A stretch of DNA of 6,938 nt, from NCBI GenBank assembly GCA_002305235.1, contig DBQL01000169.1:13206-20143 (forward strand), in the 5' to 3' direction. This DNA comes from Prevotella sp. UBA1395. Lineage in GTDB: Bacteria; Bacteroidota; Bacteroidia; Bacteroidales; Bacteroidaceae. Below are positions 1-6,127 of the stretch, piece by piece; the stretch's first letter is position 1, and each line of letters begins with the position of its first letter. Position numbers and translations under genes: made by a program. The notes beneath the pieces were generated by a model, which was given only the letters and a program-made list of their open reading frames with translations, did not search any database and had not been told where the DNA came from.

Positions 1-599
1 TGCTTGGCCACGATATCCATCGCCACTTTACTCAGGAAAAGGTTGGTGCCGATGCCCGCCGTGGCCGTGATGCCGGTCTCTTGGAGCACCGCACGCACCA
101 TGCGCATGGCCAGATCGTGGGCCGAGAGCTTGTAGAGCTTGAGGTAATGGGTAACGTCACAGAAAATCTCGTCTACCGAATAGACGTGAATATCCTCCGG
201 GGCAATGAAGCGTGTGTATATCTGATAGATGCGCGCACTATAATGAATGTAGTAGGCCATGCGTGGAACGGCGGTGATATAGTCCACTTCCAGTCGCTCG
301 TCGGCCTTGAGCTCGGCATCGAGATACGATTTACCGGTGAGGCGTCCGTCGGGCGATCGGCGGCGCCGGTCGTCGTTTACCTCGCGCAATCGCTGCACCA
401 CCTCGAACAATCGGGCACGCCCCGGGATGCCGTAAGCCTTGAGCGAGGGCGACACGGCGAGGCAAATGGTCTTCTCGGTGCGGCTCCGGTCGGCCACGAC
501 AAGATTGGTGGTGAGGGGGTTTAAGCCTCTCTCCACACACTCAACCGATGCGTAGAACGACTTCAGGTCGATGGCGATATAGGTGCGTTGCGCTGTCAT
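1..599 (-). CDS. Y-family translesion DNA polymerase (DinB/UmuC-like), N-terminal part
   Basis: Translating the minus strand from the ATG at 599 gives 199 open residues running off the left edge, so the C-terminal little-finger domain is missing. The protein would be a cytoplasmic error-prone polymerase that copies past damaged template bases. Visible signatures are AIDLKSFYASVE at residues 9-20 with the first metal-binding Asp at D11, the catalytic palm motif VYSVDEIF at 139-146 with D143 and E144, and AGIGTNLFLSKVAMDI at 181-196, the conserved stretch after the palm. The wording 'DLKSFYASVE' and the long segment at about residues 72-112 resemble the Bacteroidota/Firmicutes branch (UvrX/UmuC-like) more than E. 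coli DinB, so I give no symbol. The start is supported by a Bacteroidota -7 promoter 20 bp upstream. It is transcribed divergently from the glycoside hydrolase and is probably unrelated to the sugar genes. I see no obvious SOS operator. Confidence 0.93.
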   Translation of the reverse strand, partial: MTAQRTYIAIDLKSFYASVECVERGLNPLTTNLVVADRSRTEKTICLAVSPSLKAYGIPGRARLFEVVQRLREVNDDRRRRSPDGRLTGKSYLDAELKADERLEVDYITAVPRMAYYIHYSARIYQIYTRFIAPEDIHVYSVDEIFCDVTHYLKLYKLSAHDLAMRMVRAVLQETGITATAGIGTNLFLSKVAMDIVAK

Positions 600-616
600 G
601 ACTCGATGGGAACGAC

Positions 617-629
617 TTGCAAAGATACG
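617..629 (-). promoter_or_regulatory. Bacteroidota -7 promoter element for the Y-family polymerase gene
   Basis: Read on the minus strand this is CGTATCTTTGCAA, containing TATCTTTG (627-620), a full match to the Bacteroidota sigma-ABfr -7 consensus TAnnTTTG. It lies 20 bp before the ATG at 599, giving a very short leader. I do not see a convincing -33 TTG at the expected 19-21 bp spacing. The same 13-nt pattern occurs at two other promoters in this window. Confidence 0.72.
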
Positions 630-665
630 CTTAATTTCCGAACCGACTGCCGATTGCCCGCGAAT

Positions 666-687
666 ATTATGCGTTAAAAAACATAAT
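666..687. repeat. AT-rich inverted repeat upstream of the polymerase promoter
   Basis: ATTATG (666-671) and CATAAT (682-687) form a perfect 6-bp inverted repeat around a 10-nt A-rich centre. It lies about 40 bp upstream of the polymerase -7 element, where an activator or repressor site could sit. Six base pairs in an AT-rich patch can arise by chance, so this is only a candidate operator. Confidence 0.25.
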
Positions 688-876
688 GCCCCGCCGAAGA
701 ATGATCCGTGGACGAGCGGTGTGTGTGATGTGTTGAGGCGAAAAGGGCATTCTGCACGACCCTTACGCACGTCTATACATCAGACTGACAATGTGATGGC
801 AGGAGTTTTTCTACTTGGGGAAATGATTTTCACATTCACTTTTTGGACGACCGGAGCCGTAAATCGGGAAAAAATG

Positions 877-889
877 CGTAAGTTTGCAA
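877..889 (+). promoter_or_regulatory. Bacteroidota -7 promoter element for the GH2 gene
   Basis: CGTAAGTTTGCAA contains TAAGTTTG (879-886), a full match to TAnnTTTG. Transcription would start near 893, leaving an untranslated leader of about 120 nt before the ATG at 1012. No good -33 TTG is visible at the expected spacing, which may mean the promoter needs an activator. It probably drives the GH2 gene and the closely spaced phosphodiesterase gene. Confidence 0.65.
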
Positions 890-900
890 ATGAAAACTTA

Positions 901-915
901 TCTCAACCCCAAAAC
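901..915 (+). repeat. 15-nt leader element, copy 1
   Basis: TCTCAACCCCAAAAC lies just inside the predicted GH2 transcript. It matches the sequence at 6063-6077, between uxuA and the SDR gene, at 14 of 15 positions. Function unknown; a shared RNA- or protein-binding site is possible. Confidence 0.4.
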
Positions 916-920
916 CGTTT

Positions 921-968
921 GATCGACCGGCGACCGGATAGGAAGCCGGTTGAACCGTAGGTTCGATC
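921..968 (+). promoter_or_regulatory. Structured 5' leader of the GH2 mRNA
   Basis: Outer arms GATCGA (921-926) and TCGATC (963-968) are perfectly complementary. They enclose a 7-bp stem (931-937 with 946-952, one G-U pair) closed by an 8-nt loop. An alternative small hairpin, GAACC (952-956) with GGTTC (960-964), competes with both. No T-run follows, so this is not an ordinary terminator. The mutually exclusive pairings could allow a leader switch, but that is inference, and I do not recognise a known riboswitch class. Confidence 0.35.
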
Positions 969-1011
969 ACGACACATCTGAAAAATCATCCCATACAGAA
1001 ACCCTTTCAAT

Positions 1012-3453
1012 ATGAAATCTATTCTCCTTTTAGCATCCTTGCTGGCCCTGCCGCATGTTTCCGGCGCACAAACCCGACAAGAATACAACCTCAAGACATG
1101 GCAATTCTCGCACGACAGCGTGTCGTGGCAGACCGTATCAGTGCCTCACGACTGGGCCATCGGCGGGCCGTTTGACAAGAAATGGGACCTGCAAACGGTG
1201 GCCATCGAGCAAAACGGCGAGAAGGAGAAGTCGGAGAAGTCGGGGCGTTCGGGTGCCCTGCCGTGGATTGGAGAGGGCTTTTATTCCACGAATATCAACT
1301 TATCCGACCTCCGCGGACGTCGTGCCACCCTGACATTCGATGGTGCGATGGCCGAGCCGACGGTCTATGTCAACGGCCGTAGGGCCGGATTCTGGGCCAA
1401 TGGCTATAACACTTTCCGCCTCGACGTGACCCCGTTGCTCCGCGAGGGCGACAACAAGATCGACGTTCACCTGCGGAATATGGAGGAAAGCAGCCGCTGG
1501 TATCCCGGCGCCGGCATCTATCGACCGGTAAAACTGGTGCTCTCTCCCACCCTCTCGATAGACCCGTGGGGCATGTTTGTGCGCACCATCGAGGCCGACT
1601 CGCTGTCGGCACGCCTCGCCATAGATGCCCAACTGCAGGGCTTCGAGGGCCGTGACAACCTTGCCATAGAGGTTTCTGTGCTCAATGCCAAGGGCTGGGT
1701 GGAGCGCGCCTGTCATGCCATGGTAGACGCACAAGGCCGCTGGCACGGTGAGATCACACTGCCCGACCCCCGCCTTTGGTCGCCCGAGACACCATATTTG
1801 TATGACATCGAGACCCGACTTTATCAAGACAACAAGCTCGTTGACCGCATAGTGACACGCTCGGGAGTACGTACAATCAGTGTGGATTCGATACACGGAT
1901 TCAGGCTGAACGGCGTGAGCCGCAAGTTCAAGGGGGTGTGCCTGCATCATGATCTCGGCCCACTCGGCGCGGCGGTGAACAAGGCTGCGCTCATCCGACA
2001 GGTGAGACAGCTGAAGGATATGGGTGTCGACGCCATCCGAACGGCACACAACATGCCCTCGCAAATGCAGATGGAGGTCTACGACTCGCTGGGCATGATG
2101 GTCATGGCCGAGAGCTTTGACATGTGGATCTACCCCAAGGTGCGCAATGGCTACGCCCGTTTCTTCAAGGAATGGAGCGACAAAGACATCACCAACTTGG
2201 TGTTGGCCAACCGCAACCACCCCTCGCTCGTGATGTGGTCGATAGGCAATGAGATTCCCGAACAATGGAGTGAGGAGGGGCGCAACATCTCCAAGCACCT
2301 GCAAGACCTCTGCCACCGGCTCGACCCCACGCGTCCGGTGACGCAGGGAATGGACCGCGCCGAGCAGGCATTGAAATCGGGATTTGCCCAAGTGATGGAC
2401 GTGCCGGGGTTCAATTATCGCGTGTATAAGTACGACCGGAACATGAAAAGCCTCAAGACAGGATTCCTCCTCGGCTCCGAGACCGCCTCGACGGTAAGCT
2501 CACGAGGCGTTTACAAGTTCCCCGTGACATTCCAAGTGGCCAAGGCTTACGCCGACGGGCAGTGTTCAAGCTATGACACCGAGTGGTGCTCGTGGAGCAA
2601 TCTGCCCGAGGAAGACTTCGTGGCCGAGGAAGACAAGCACTACAACATCGGGCAATTCGTATGGACCGGCTACGATTATCTCGGCGAACCGACGCCCTAT
2701 GACGAGTATTGGCCGAGCCGAAGCAGCTATTTCGGCATCATGGATCTGGCCGGTCTGCCCAAAGACCGCTATTATCTCTACCGGTCGGTATGGAACAAGA
2801 CCGACCACACCCTGCACATATTGCCCCACTGGACATGGCCCGACCGCGTGGGAAAGGTCACTCCGGTGTTTGTCTATACCGACTATCCTGAGGCCGAGCT
2901 GTTTGTCAATGGCAAGTCGCAGGGCCGTATCCGCAAGGCCGCCGGACTGAAAGTGGAAGACCAAAAACCCTCTACCGGAGCCGTGGCCAAGCAGCGCGCC
3001 ACCCGCTACCGGCTGATGTGGGACAACGTGAAATACGCGCCGGGCGAGATTCGTGTGGTGGCATACGATGCCAACGGACTGCCCGCCGACAGTCAGACGG
3101 TGCGCACGGCCGGCAAGGCGAGCGCCATACGGCTCTCTGCCGACCGCCCCACGCTCCACGCCGACGGTGAGGACCTCGCGTTTGTGACCGTCAGTCTCGC
3201 AGACAATAACGGCACAGAACTGCCCCAAGCCGCCGACCTCGTCAAAGTATCGGTATCGGGCGCCGGCAGCTTCAGGGCCATCTGCAATGGCGACGCCACC
3301 TCGTTGGAGTCGTTCACCCAACCGCAGATGCGGTTGTTCTCAGGCAAACTGGTGGTCGTGGTGCAGTCATCCGACCGCCCGGGACCCATCACCCTCACGG
3401 TCTCCTGCCCCTCGCGCAAGCTCACCGAGACCCTTACCATCAACGCACGGTAA
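1012..3453 (+). CDS. Secreted glycoside hydrolase family 2 enzyme (beta-galactosidase/glucuronidase type)
   Basis: The 813-residue protein begins with a signal peptide (about residues 1-19, hydrophobic core LLLASLLAL, likely cut at SGA|Q), so it acts in the periplasm or at the surface. It is a retaining exo-beta-glycosidase. Rough domains are an N-terminal jelly roll (40-180), an Ig-like sandwich (185-290), a TIM barrel (292-600), a DUF4982-like domain (about 610-690) and a GH2 C-terminal domain 5 (about 705-808). The acid/base is E414 in MWSIGNE (408-414). The likely nucleophile is E490 in LLGSETAS (486-493). RTAHN (343-347) and GYDYLGEPTPY (553-563) are further family signatures. Aligned on G575-I576, the Asn-x-Lys carboxylate motif of beta-glucuronidases is absent (S572, F574), favouring beta-galactosidase-like activity, although the neighbouring uxuA and SDR genes suggest a uronate link. 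Stop to next start is 24 bp, so it is probably co-transcribed with the phosphodiesterase. Substrate is unresolved. Confidence 0.95.
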   Translation: MKSILLLASLLALPHVSGAQTRQEYNLKTWQFSHDSVSWQTVSVPHDWAIGGPFDKKWDLQTVAIEQNGEKEKSEKSGRSGALPWIGEGFYSTNINLSDLRGRRATLTFDGAMAEPTVYVNGRRAGFWANGYNTFRLDVTPLLREGDNKIDVHLRNMEESSRWYPGAGIYRPVKLVLSPTLSIDPWGMFVRTIEADSLSARLAIDAQLQGFEGRDNLAIEVSVLNAKGWVERACHAMVDAQGRWHGEITLPDPRLWSPETPYLYDIETRLYQDNKLVDRIVTRSGVRTISVDSIHGFRLNGVSRKFKGVCLHHDLGPLGAAVNKAALIRQVRQLKDMGVDAIRTAHNMPSQMQMEVYDSLGMMVMAESFDMWIYPKVRNGYARFFKEWSDKDITNLVLANRNHPSLVMWSIGNEIPEQWSEEGRNISKHLQDLCHRLDPTRPVTQGMDRAEQALKSGFAQVMDVPGFNYRVYKYDRNMKSLKTGFLLGSETASTVSSRGVYKFPVTFQVAKAYADGQCSSYDTEWCSWSNLPEEDFVAEEDKHYNIGQFVWTGYDYLGEPTPYDEYWPSRSSYFGIMDLAGLPKDRYYLYRSVWNKTDHTLHILPHWTWPDRVGKVTPVFVYTDYPEAELFVNGKSQGRIRKAAGLKVEDQKPSTGAVAKQRATRYRLMWDNVKYAPGEIRVVAYDANGLPADSQTVRTAGKASAIRLSADRPTLHADGEDLAFVTVSLADNNGTELPQAADLVKVSVSGAGSFRAICNGDATSLESFTQPQMRLFSGKLVVVVQSSDRPGPITLTVSCPSRKLTETLTINAR

Positions 3454-3477
3454 CCTGCACCCGACCCCTTTTGTGTC

Positions 3478-4701
3478 ATGAATAGGACTATCCGCACCCT
3501 GCCCGCAACGCTGTTGCTGCTCTTGCTCACCCTCCCCGCATGGGCACGACACTACACCGTCGTCGTATCCTTGGACGGATTTCGATGGGATTATCCCCTG
3601 TGGTATGACACGCCGTTCATCGACGAGATGGCCGAGAAGGGTGTCTCGGCAGGCCTTATCCCCTCGTTTCCGTCCAAGACATTCCCCAATCATTACACCC
3701 TCGCCACCGGATTGTACCCCGACTACCACGGCATCATCGCCAATGAGTTCTACGACCCCGTCACCGACGAGGAGTTCTCGCTGTCTGACCCCGCGAAGAA
3801 AAGCGATCCGAGATTCTACGGCGGAGAACCGATATGGAACACCGCACACCGGCAAGGCAAGCGCACGGCGGTATATTACTGGCCCGGCTCTGACGTGAAG
3901 GTGAACGGTCGATACCCCGACCGGTATCTGAACTACGACCACATGCCGCGCCTCACGATGGAAGAGCGATTGCAGGGTGTCGTCGACGAGCTGCGCAAAC
4001 CGGAGCAACAGCGCCCCGACCTCATCATGGCCTACCTCGAACAACCCGACGCTCACGGGCACAACTATGGTCCGCAAAGTCGCCAAACACGCCGTGCGGT
4101 GGTCGTGGCAGACTCTCTTCTGCGTGCCCTTTACACGCAAATACTCCTACTGCCCTACGCCGACAAGGTGAATCTCATCGTACTTTCCGACCACGGCATG
4201 ACGTGGATTCCGCAGACCCACGCCGTAAGCATCGCCCCACGGCTCAAGCCCGGGTGGGTGAAGACCATGAGTGGCAGCGTGCCCTGCAACATCTACACGC
4301 GGCCGGGATGCCAAGATTCGGTCGTCAACGCCTTGCAAGGCATAGACCATCTGAGGGTGTGGCGCAAGCAAGACATGCCCCGATACCTGCACTATGGCAC
4401 CCATGCCCGGGTGGGCGACGTGGTGGTGTGCCCCGACCAAGGCTATGTGGTCTATGAAAAACCCATCAGCGCGGGCGGCACACACGGCTTCGACCCCACC
4501 CTGCCCGACATGCACGCCCTCTTCCGCGCCGTCGGTCCCGACTTCAACCATGTGGCCGTGCCCCATTTTCCCAATGTCGACATCTATCCGCTGCTATGCC
4601 GGCTGCTGGGCATCACACCCGCGCCGAATGATGGAAATATAGAAGAAATTGAGACAATTATACATAAAAACGAACGAAAATCTCAACTGCCGTTACGCTG
4701 A
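3478..4701 (+). CDS. Secreted type I phosphodiesterase / nucleotide pyrophosphatase (ENPP-like, alkaline phosphatase superfamily)
   Basis: The 407-residue protein has a signal peptide (about 1-23, LLLLLLTLPAWA, likely cut after AWA). It should hydrolyse phosphodiester or pyrophosphate bonds outside the cytoplasm with two metal ions, usually zinc. The full active-site set is visible: D33 (SLDGF), nucleophile T68 (FPSKTFPNH, 64-72), N89, D191 and H195 (PDAHGH), D238 and H239 (SDHG), and H336 (GGTHGFDP). The Thr nucleophile and the absence of a CxPxR sulfatase motif exclude a sulfatase. T68 to N89 spacing matches the characterised Xanthomonas NPP. The gene begins 24 bp after the GH2 stop and probably shares its transcript; its last codons overlap the upstream side of the uxuA promoter. 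The final ten or so residues (HKNERKSQLPLR) are charged and AT-rich, probably an unstructured tail. The substrate (nucleotide, glycerophosphodiester or glycan phosphodiester) cannot be told from sequence. Confidence 0.94.
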   Translation: MNRTIRTLPATLLLLLLTLPAWARHYTVVVSLDGFRWDYPLWYDTPFIDEMAEKGVSAGLIPSFPSKTFPNHYTLATGLYPDYHGIIANEFYDPVTDEEFSLSDPAKKSDPRFYGGEPIWNTAHRQGKRTAVYYWPGSDVKVNGRYPDRYLNYDHMPRLTMEERLQGVVDELRKPEQQRPDLIMAYLEQPDAHGHNYGPQSRQTRRAVVVADSLLRALYTQILLLPYADKVNLIVLSDHGMTWIPQTHAVSIAPRLKPGWVKTMSGSVPCNIYTRPGCQDSVVNALQGIDHLRVWRKQDMPRYLHYGTHARVGDVVVCPDQGYVVYEKPISAGGTHGFDPTLPDMHALFRAVGPDFNHVAVPHFPNVDIYPLLCRLLGITPAPNDGNIEEIETIIHKNERKSQLPLR

Positions 4702-4712
4702 TTATACGTAAC
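4692..4712. promoter_or_regulatory. Inverted repeat overlapping the uxuA promoter (candidate operator)
   Basis: GTTACG (4692-4697) and CGTAAC (4707-4712) are perfectly complementary with a 9-nt spacer. The right arm covers the first half of the -7 element (4709-4716) and the left arm lies in the last codons of the phosphodiesterase gene. A dimeric regulator bound here would block RNA polymerase, as expected for a uronate-responsive repressor. No regulator gene is in the window, and a 6-bp palindrome may be chance. Confidence 0.35.
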
Positions 4713-4719
4713 TTTGCAA
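4707..4719 (+). promoter_or_regulatory. Bacteroidota -7 promoter element for uxuA
   Basis: CGTAACTTTGCAA contains TAACTTTG (4709-4716), a full match to TAnnTTTG. It begins 6 bp after the phosphodiesterase stop codon and differs from the GH2 promoter core at one base in 13. Transcription would start near 4723, leaving a leader of about 95 nt. A good -33 TTG is not evident. It suggests uxuA and the SDR gene form their own transcription unit, perhaps with readthrough from upstream. Confidence 0.68.
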
Positions 4720-4732
4720 CCGGCGATACCGA

Positions 4733-4766
4733 TGGCGACACGCCTCGCCCCCGCAAGGTGTCGCCA
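4733..4766 (+). promoter_or_regulatory. Hairpin in the uxuA 5' leader
   Basis: TGGCGACAC (4733-4741) pairs perfectly with GTGTCGCCA (4758-4766), a GC-rich 9-bp stem with a 16-nt C-rich loop. It starts close to the predicted 5' end of the mRNA. No U-tract follows, so it is not a typical intrinsic terminator. It may stabilise the 5' end or be bound by a regulator. The 50 nt between it and the ATG are A-rich and open, as is usual for Bacteroidota start regions. Confidence 0.5.
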
Positions 4767-4816
4767 CGACCGACAACTTGACAGAACAAATCAAACCGAA
4801 ACAATTCAAATCAACA

Positions 4817-6055
4817 ATGGAAAGAACATGGAGATGGTTTGGCAAGAACGACAAGATCACCCTTGCCATGCTCAGACAAATCGGTGTCGAGGGCATCGTC
4901 ACGGCCTTGCACGACGTGCCTCTCGGCGAAGTGTGGACACGTGAGAAGATTCACGACCTGAAGACCTATATCGAGAGCCACGGCCTGCGGTGGAGCGTCG
5001 TGGAGTCATTGCCCGTCACCGAGACCATCAAATACGCCGGACCCGACCGCGACCAACAAATCGAGGTCTACAAAGAGAGCATGCGCAACCTTGCCGCAGA
5101 GGGCATACACACCATCTGTTACAACTTCATGCCGGTGCTCGACTGGGCGCGTACTGACCTGTTGCATGAGAATCCGAACGGCTCGAGCAACCTGTATTTC
5201 AGCATTCCCGAGTTTGCTTATTTCGACATTTACATCCTCCGGCGCGACGGCGCGCGCGACGACTGGGCCAAATTCCGCGTCCTCGGACCCGACGGCAAGC
5301 CCAACGGCCGTGACATTCTCGCCGAGGTCGACGAGCTGAAAAACACCATGACACCGGAGAAAGACCATGCACTGGTGGAGAATATTGTCATCAAGACACA
5401 GGGATTCGTATCGGGTAACTTCAAGGAGGGCGACGAACATCCCGTGGAACTCTTCCGCGAGTTGCTGGCCAAATACAAGGGTATCGACCGCGAACAGTTG
5501 CGCGCGAACATGAAATACTTTCTCGAGGCCATCATGCCCACCTGCCGTGAGTGCGACATCTACATGTGCGTACATCCCGACGACCCACCCTTCCAAGTGC
5601 TGGGGCTGCCCCGCATCGTGACCTGCGACGAGGACATACAATGGTTTCTCAATGCCGTGCCCGACCCACACAACGGACTTACCTTCTGCGCGGGGTCGCT
5701 GTCGGCCGGCGCCCACAACGACTTGGTGCACCTCGCCCGGCAATATGCCTCGCGCACATGGTTCGTACATCTGCGCAGTTGCCACATCTTCCCCAACGGC
5801 GACTTCACCGAGGCCAGTCATCTCGGCGGCCGGGCCGACATCATCGAACTGGCGCGCATCTTCGAGAAGGCCAATCCTCGCCTGCCCATGCGCGTGGACC
5901 ACGGCATGACGATGCTCGGCGATGAGAGCCGCGGCTACAACGCCGGGTACAGTTTCTTGGGCCGGATGCTTGCCTTGGGACAGGTGCAGGGCATCCTCGC
6001 CACCGTAGACCGTGAGCTGGGCATACCCTATAAGCAACCCGGATTTTTCGACTGA
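4817..6055 (+). CDS. uxuA: D-mannonate dehydratase
   Basis: The 412-residue cytoplasmic enzyme removes water from D-mannonate to give 2-keto-3-deoxygluconate, feeding the KDG kinase/aldolase steps of hexuronate catabolism. The N-terminus MERTWRWFGKNDKITLAMLR is characteristic of UxuA and fixes the start at the ATG at 4817; an in-frame TTG 13 codons earlier falls in the leader. Probable metal (Mn/Fe) ligands are all present: H253 in VHPDDPP (252-258), C291 in FCAGSLS, H318 in FVHLR and D361 in VDHG. Length is close to the roughly 394 residues of the E. coli enzyme, with the long middle segment of the Gram-negative type (about residues 110-200). It has its own promoter and leader hairpin, and the SDR gene follows after 72 bp, consistent with a two-gene uronate unit. 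Confidence 0.97.
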   Translation: MERTWRWFGKNDKITLAMLRQIGVEGIVTALHDVPLGEVWTREKIHDLKTYIESHGLRWSVVESLPVTETIKYAGPDRDQQIEVYKESMRNLAAEGIHTICYNFMPVLDWARTDLLHENPNGSSNLYFSIPEFAYFDIYILRRDGARDDWAKFRVLGPDGKPNGRDILAEVDELKNTMTPEKDHALVENIVIKTQGFVSGNFKEGDEHPVELFRELLAKYKGIDREQLRANMKYFLEAIMPTCRECDIYMCVHPDDPPFQVLGLPRIVTCDEDIQWFLNAVPDPHNGLTFCAGSLSAGAHNDLVHLARQYASRTWFVHLRSCHIFPNGDFTEASHLGGRADIIELARIFEKANPRLPMRVDHGMTMLGDESRGYNAGYSFLGRMLALGQVQGILATVDRELGIPYKQPGFFD

Positions 6056-6062
6056 CAACATC

Positions 6063-6077
6063 TCTCAACCCTAAAAC
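6063..6077 (+). repeat. 15-nt leader element, copy 2
   Basis: TCTCAACCCTAAAAC lies 7 bp after the uxuA stop and matches 901-915 in the GH2 leader at 14 of 15 bases. Both copies are non-coding and on the transcribed strand upstream of a gene start. No promoter element is visible next to this copy. Confidence 0.4.
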
Positions 6078-6087
6078 AATGACCGAT

Positions 6088-6112
6088 GGTGGGGCGGCAA
6101 CACCGGCTCACC
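6088..6112 (+). promoter_or_regulatory. Hairpin between uxuA and the SDR gene
   Basis: Bases 6088-6097 pair with 6103-6112, with one G-U pair and one G-G mismatch, around the loop CAACA (6098-6102). It ends 15 nt before the ATG of the SDR gene and is followed by A-rich sequence rather than a T-run, so it is unlikely to be a terminator. It may protect or separate the two cistrons or tune translation of the second. The sequence ACCGATGG leads into it (6082-6089), as it does at the uxuA leader hairpin (4728-4735). Confidence 0.5.
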
Positions 6113-6127
6113 CGAAAATGAAACGAT

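Larger units (their letters stand above)
600..1011. other. Divergent intergenic region
   Basis: This 412-bp stretch separates the leftward polymerase gene from the rightward GH2 gene. It holds one promoter for each direction (617-629 minus, 877-889 plus), an AT-rich inverted repeat (666-687) and a structured leader (about 893-1011). Between about 690 and 870 I recognise no tRNA, ncRNA or mobile element. An open frame at 583-960 overlaps the polymerase start and looks non-coding. Confidence 0.6.

Noticed and set aside
762..882. 8-bp inverted pair CTTACGCA/TGCGTAAG spanning about 105 bp
   Set aside because: With this many possible pairs in the intergenic region, one 8-bp match is expected by chance, so it is not listed as a feature.
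583..960. Open reading frame of 125 codons on the plus strand in the divergent intergenic region
   Set aside because: It overlaps the start of the polymerase gene, its promoter and the GH2 promoter. The predicted peptide has no recognisable family features.
1225..1242. Tandem 9-bp duplication GAGAAGTCG inside the GH2 gene
   Set aside because: It encodes EKSEKS in a loop whose length seems normal for the family, so it is not evidence of an insertion or phase-variable repeat.
1300..2391. Long open frame of 363 codons antisense to the GH2 gene
   Set aside because: It is a shadow of GC-rich coding sequence on the other strand. The plus-strand frame has all GH2 catalytic motifs, while the antisense translation resembles no known family.
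4733..4766. Intrinsic terminator after the phosphodiesterase gene
   Set aside because: The stem is strong but no T-run follows, and it lies downstream of the uxuA -7 element, so a leader structure fits better.
4778..4816. Upstream in-frame TTG start for uxuA
   Set aside because: The family N-terminus begins at the ATG at 4817 (MERTWRWFG), and the 13 extra codons fall in the A-rich untranslated leader.
5006..6061. Long open frame of 351 codons antisense to uxuA
   Set aside because: Same cause: codon bias of uxuA keeps the opposite strand open. The plus frame has every UxuA metal ligand.
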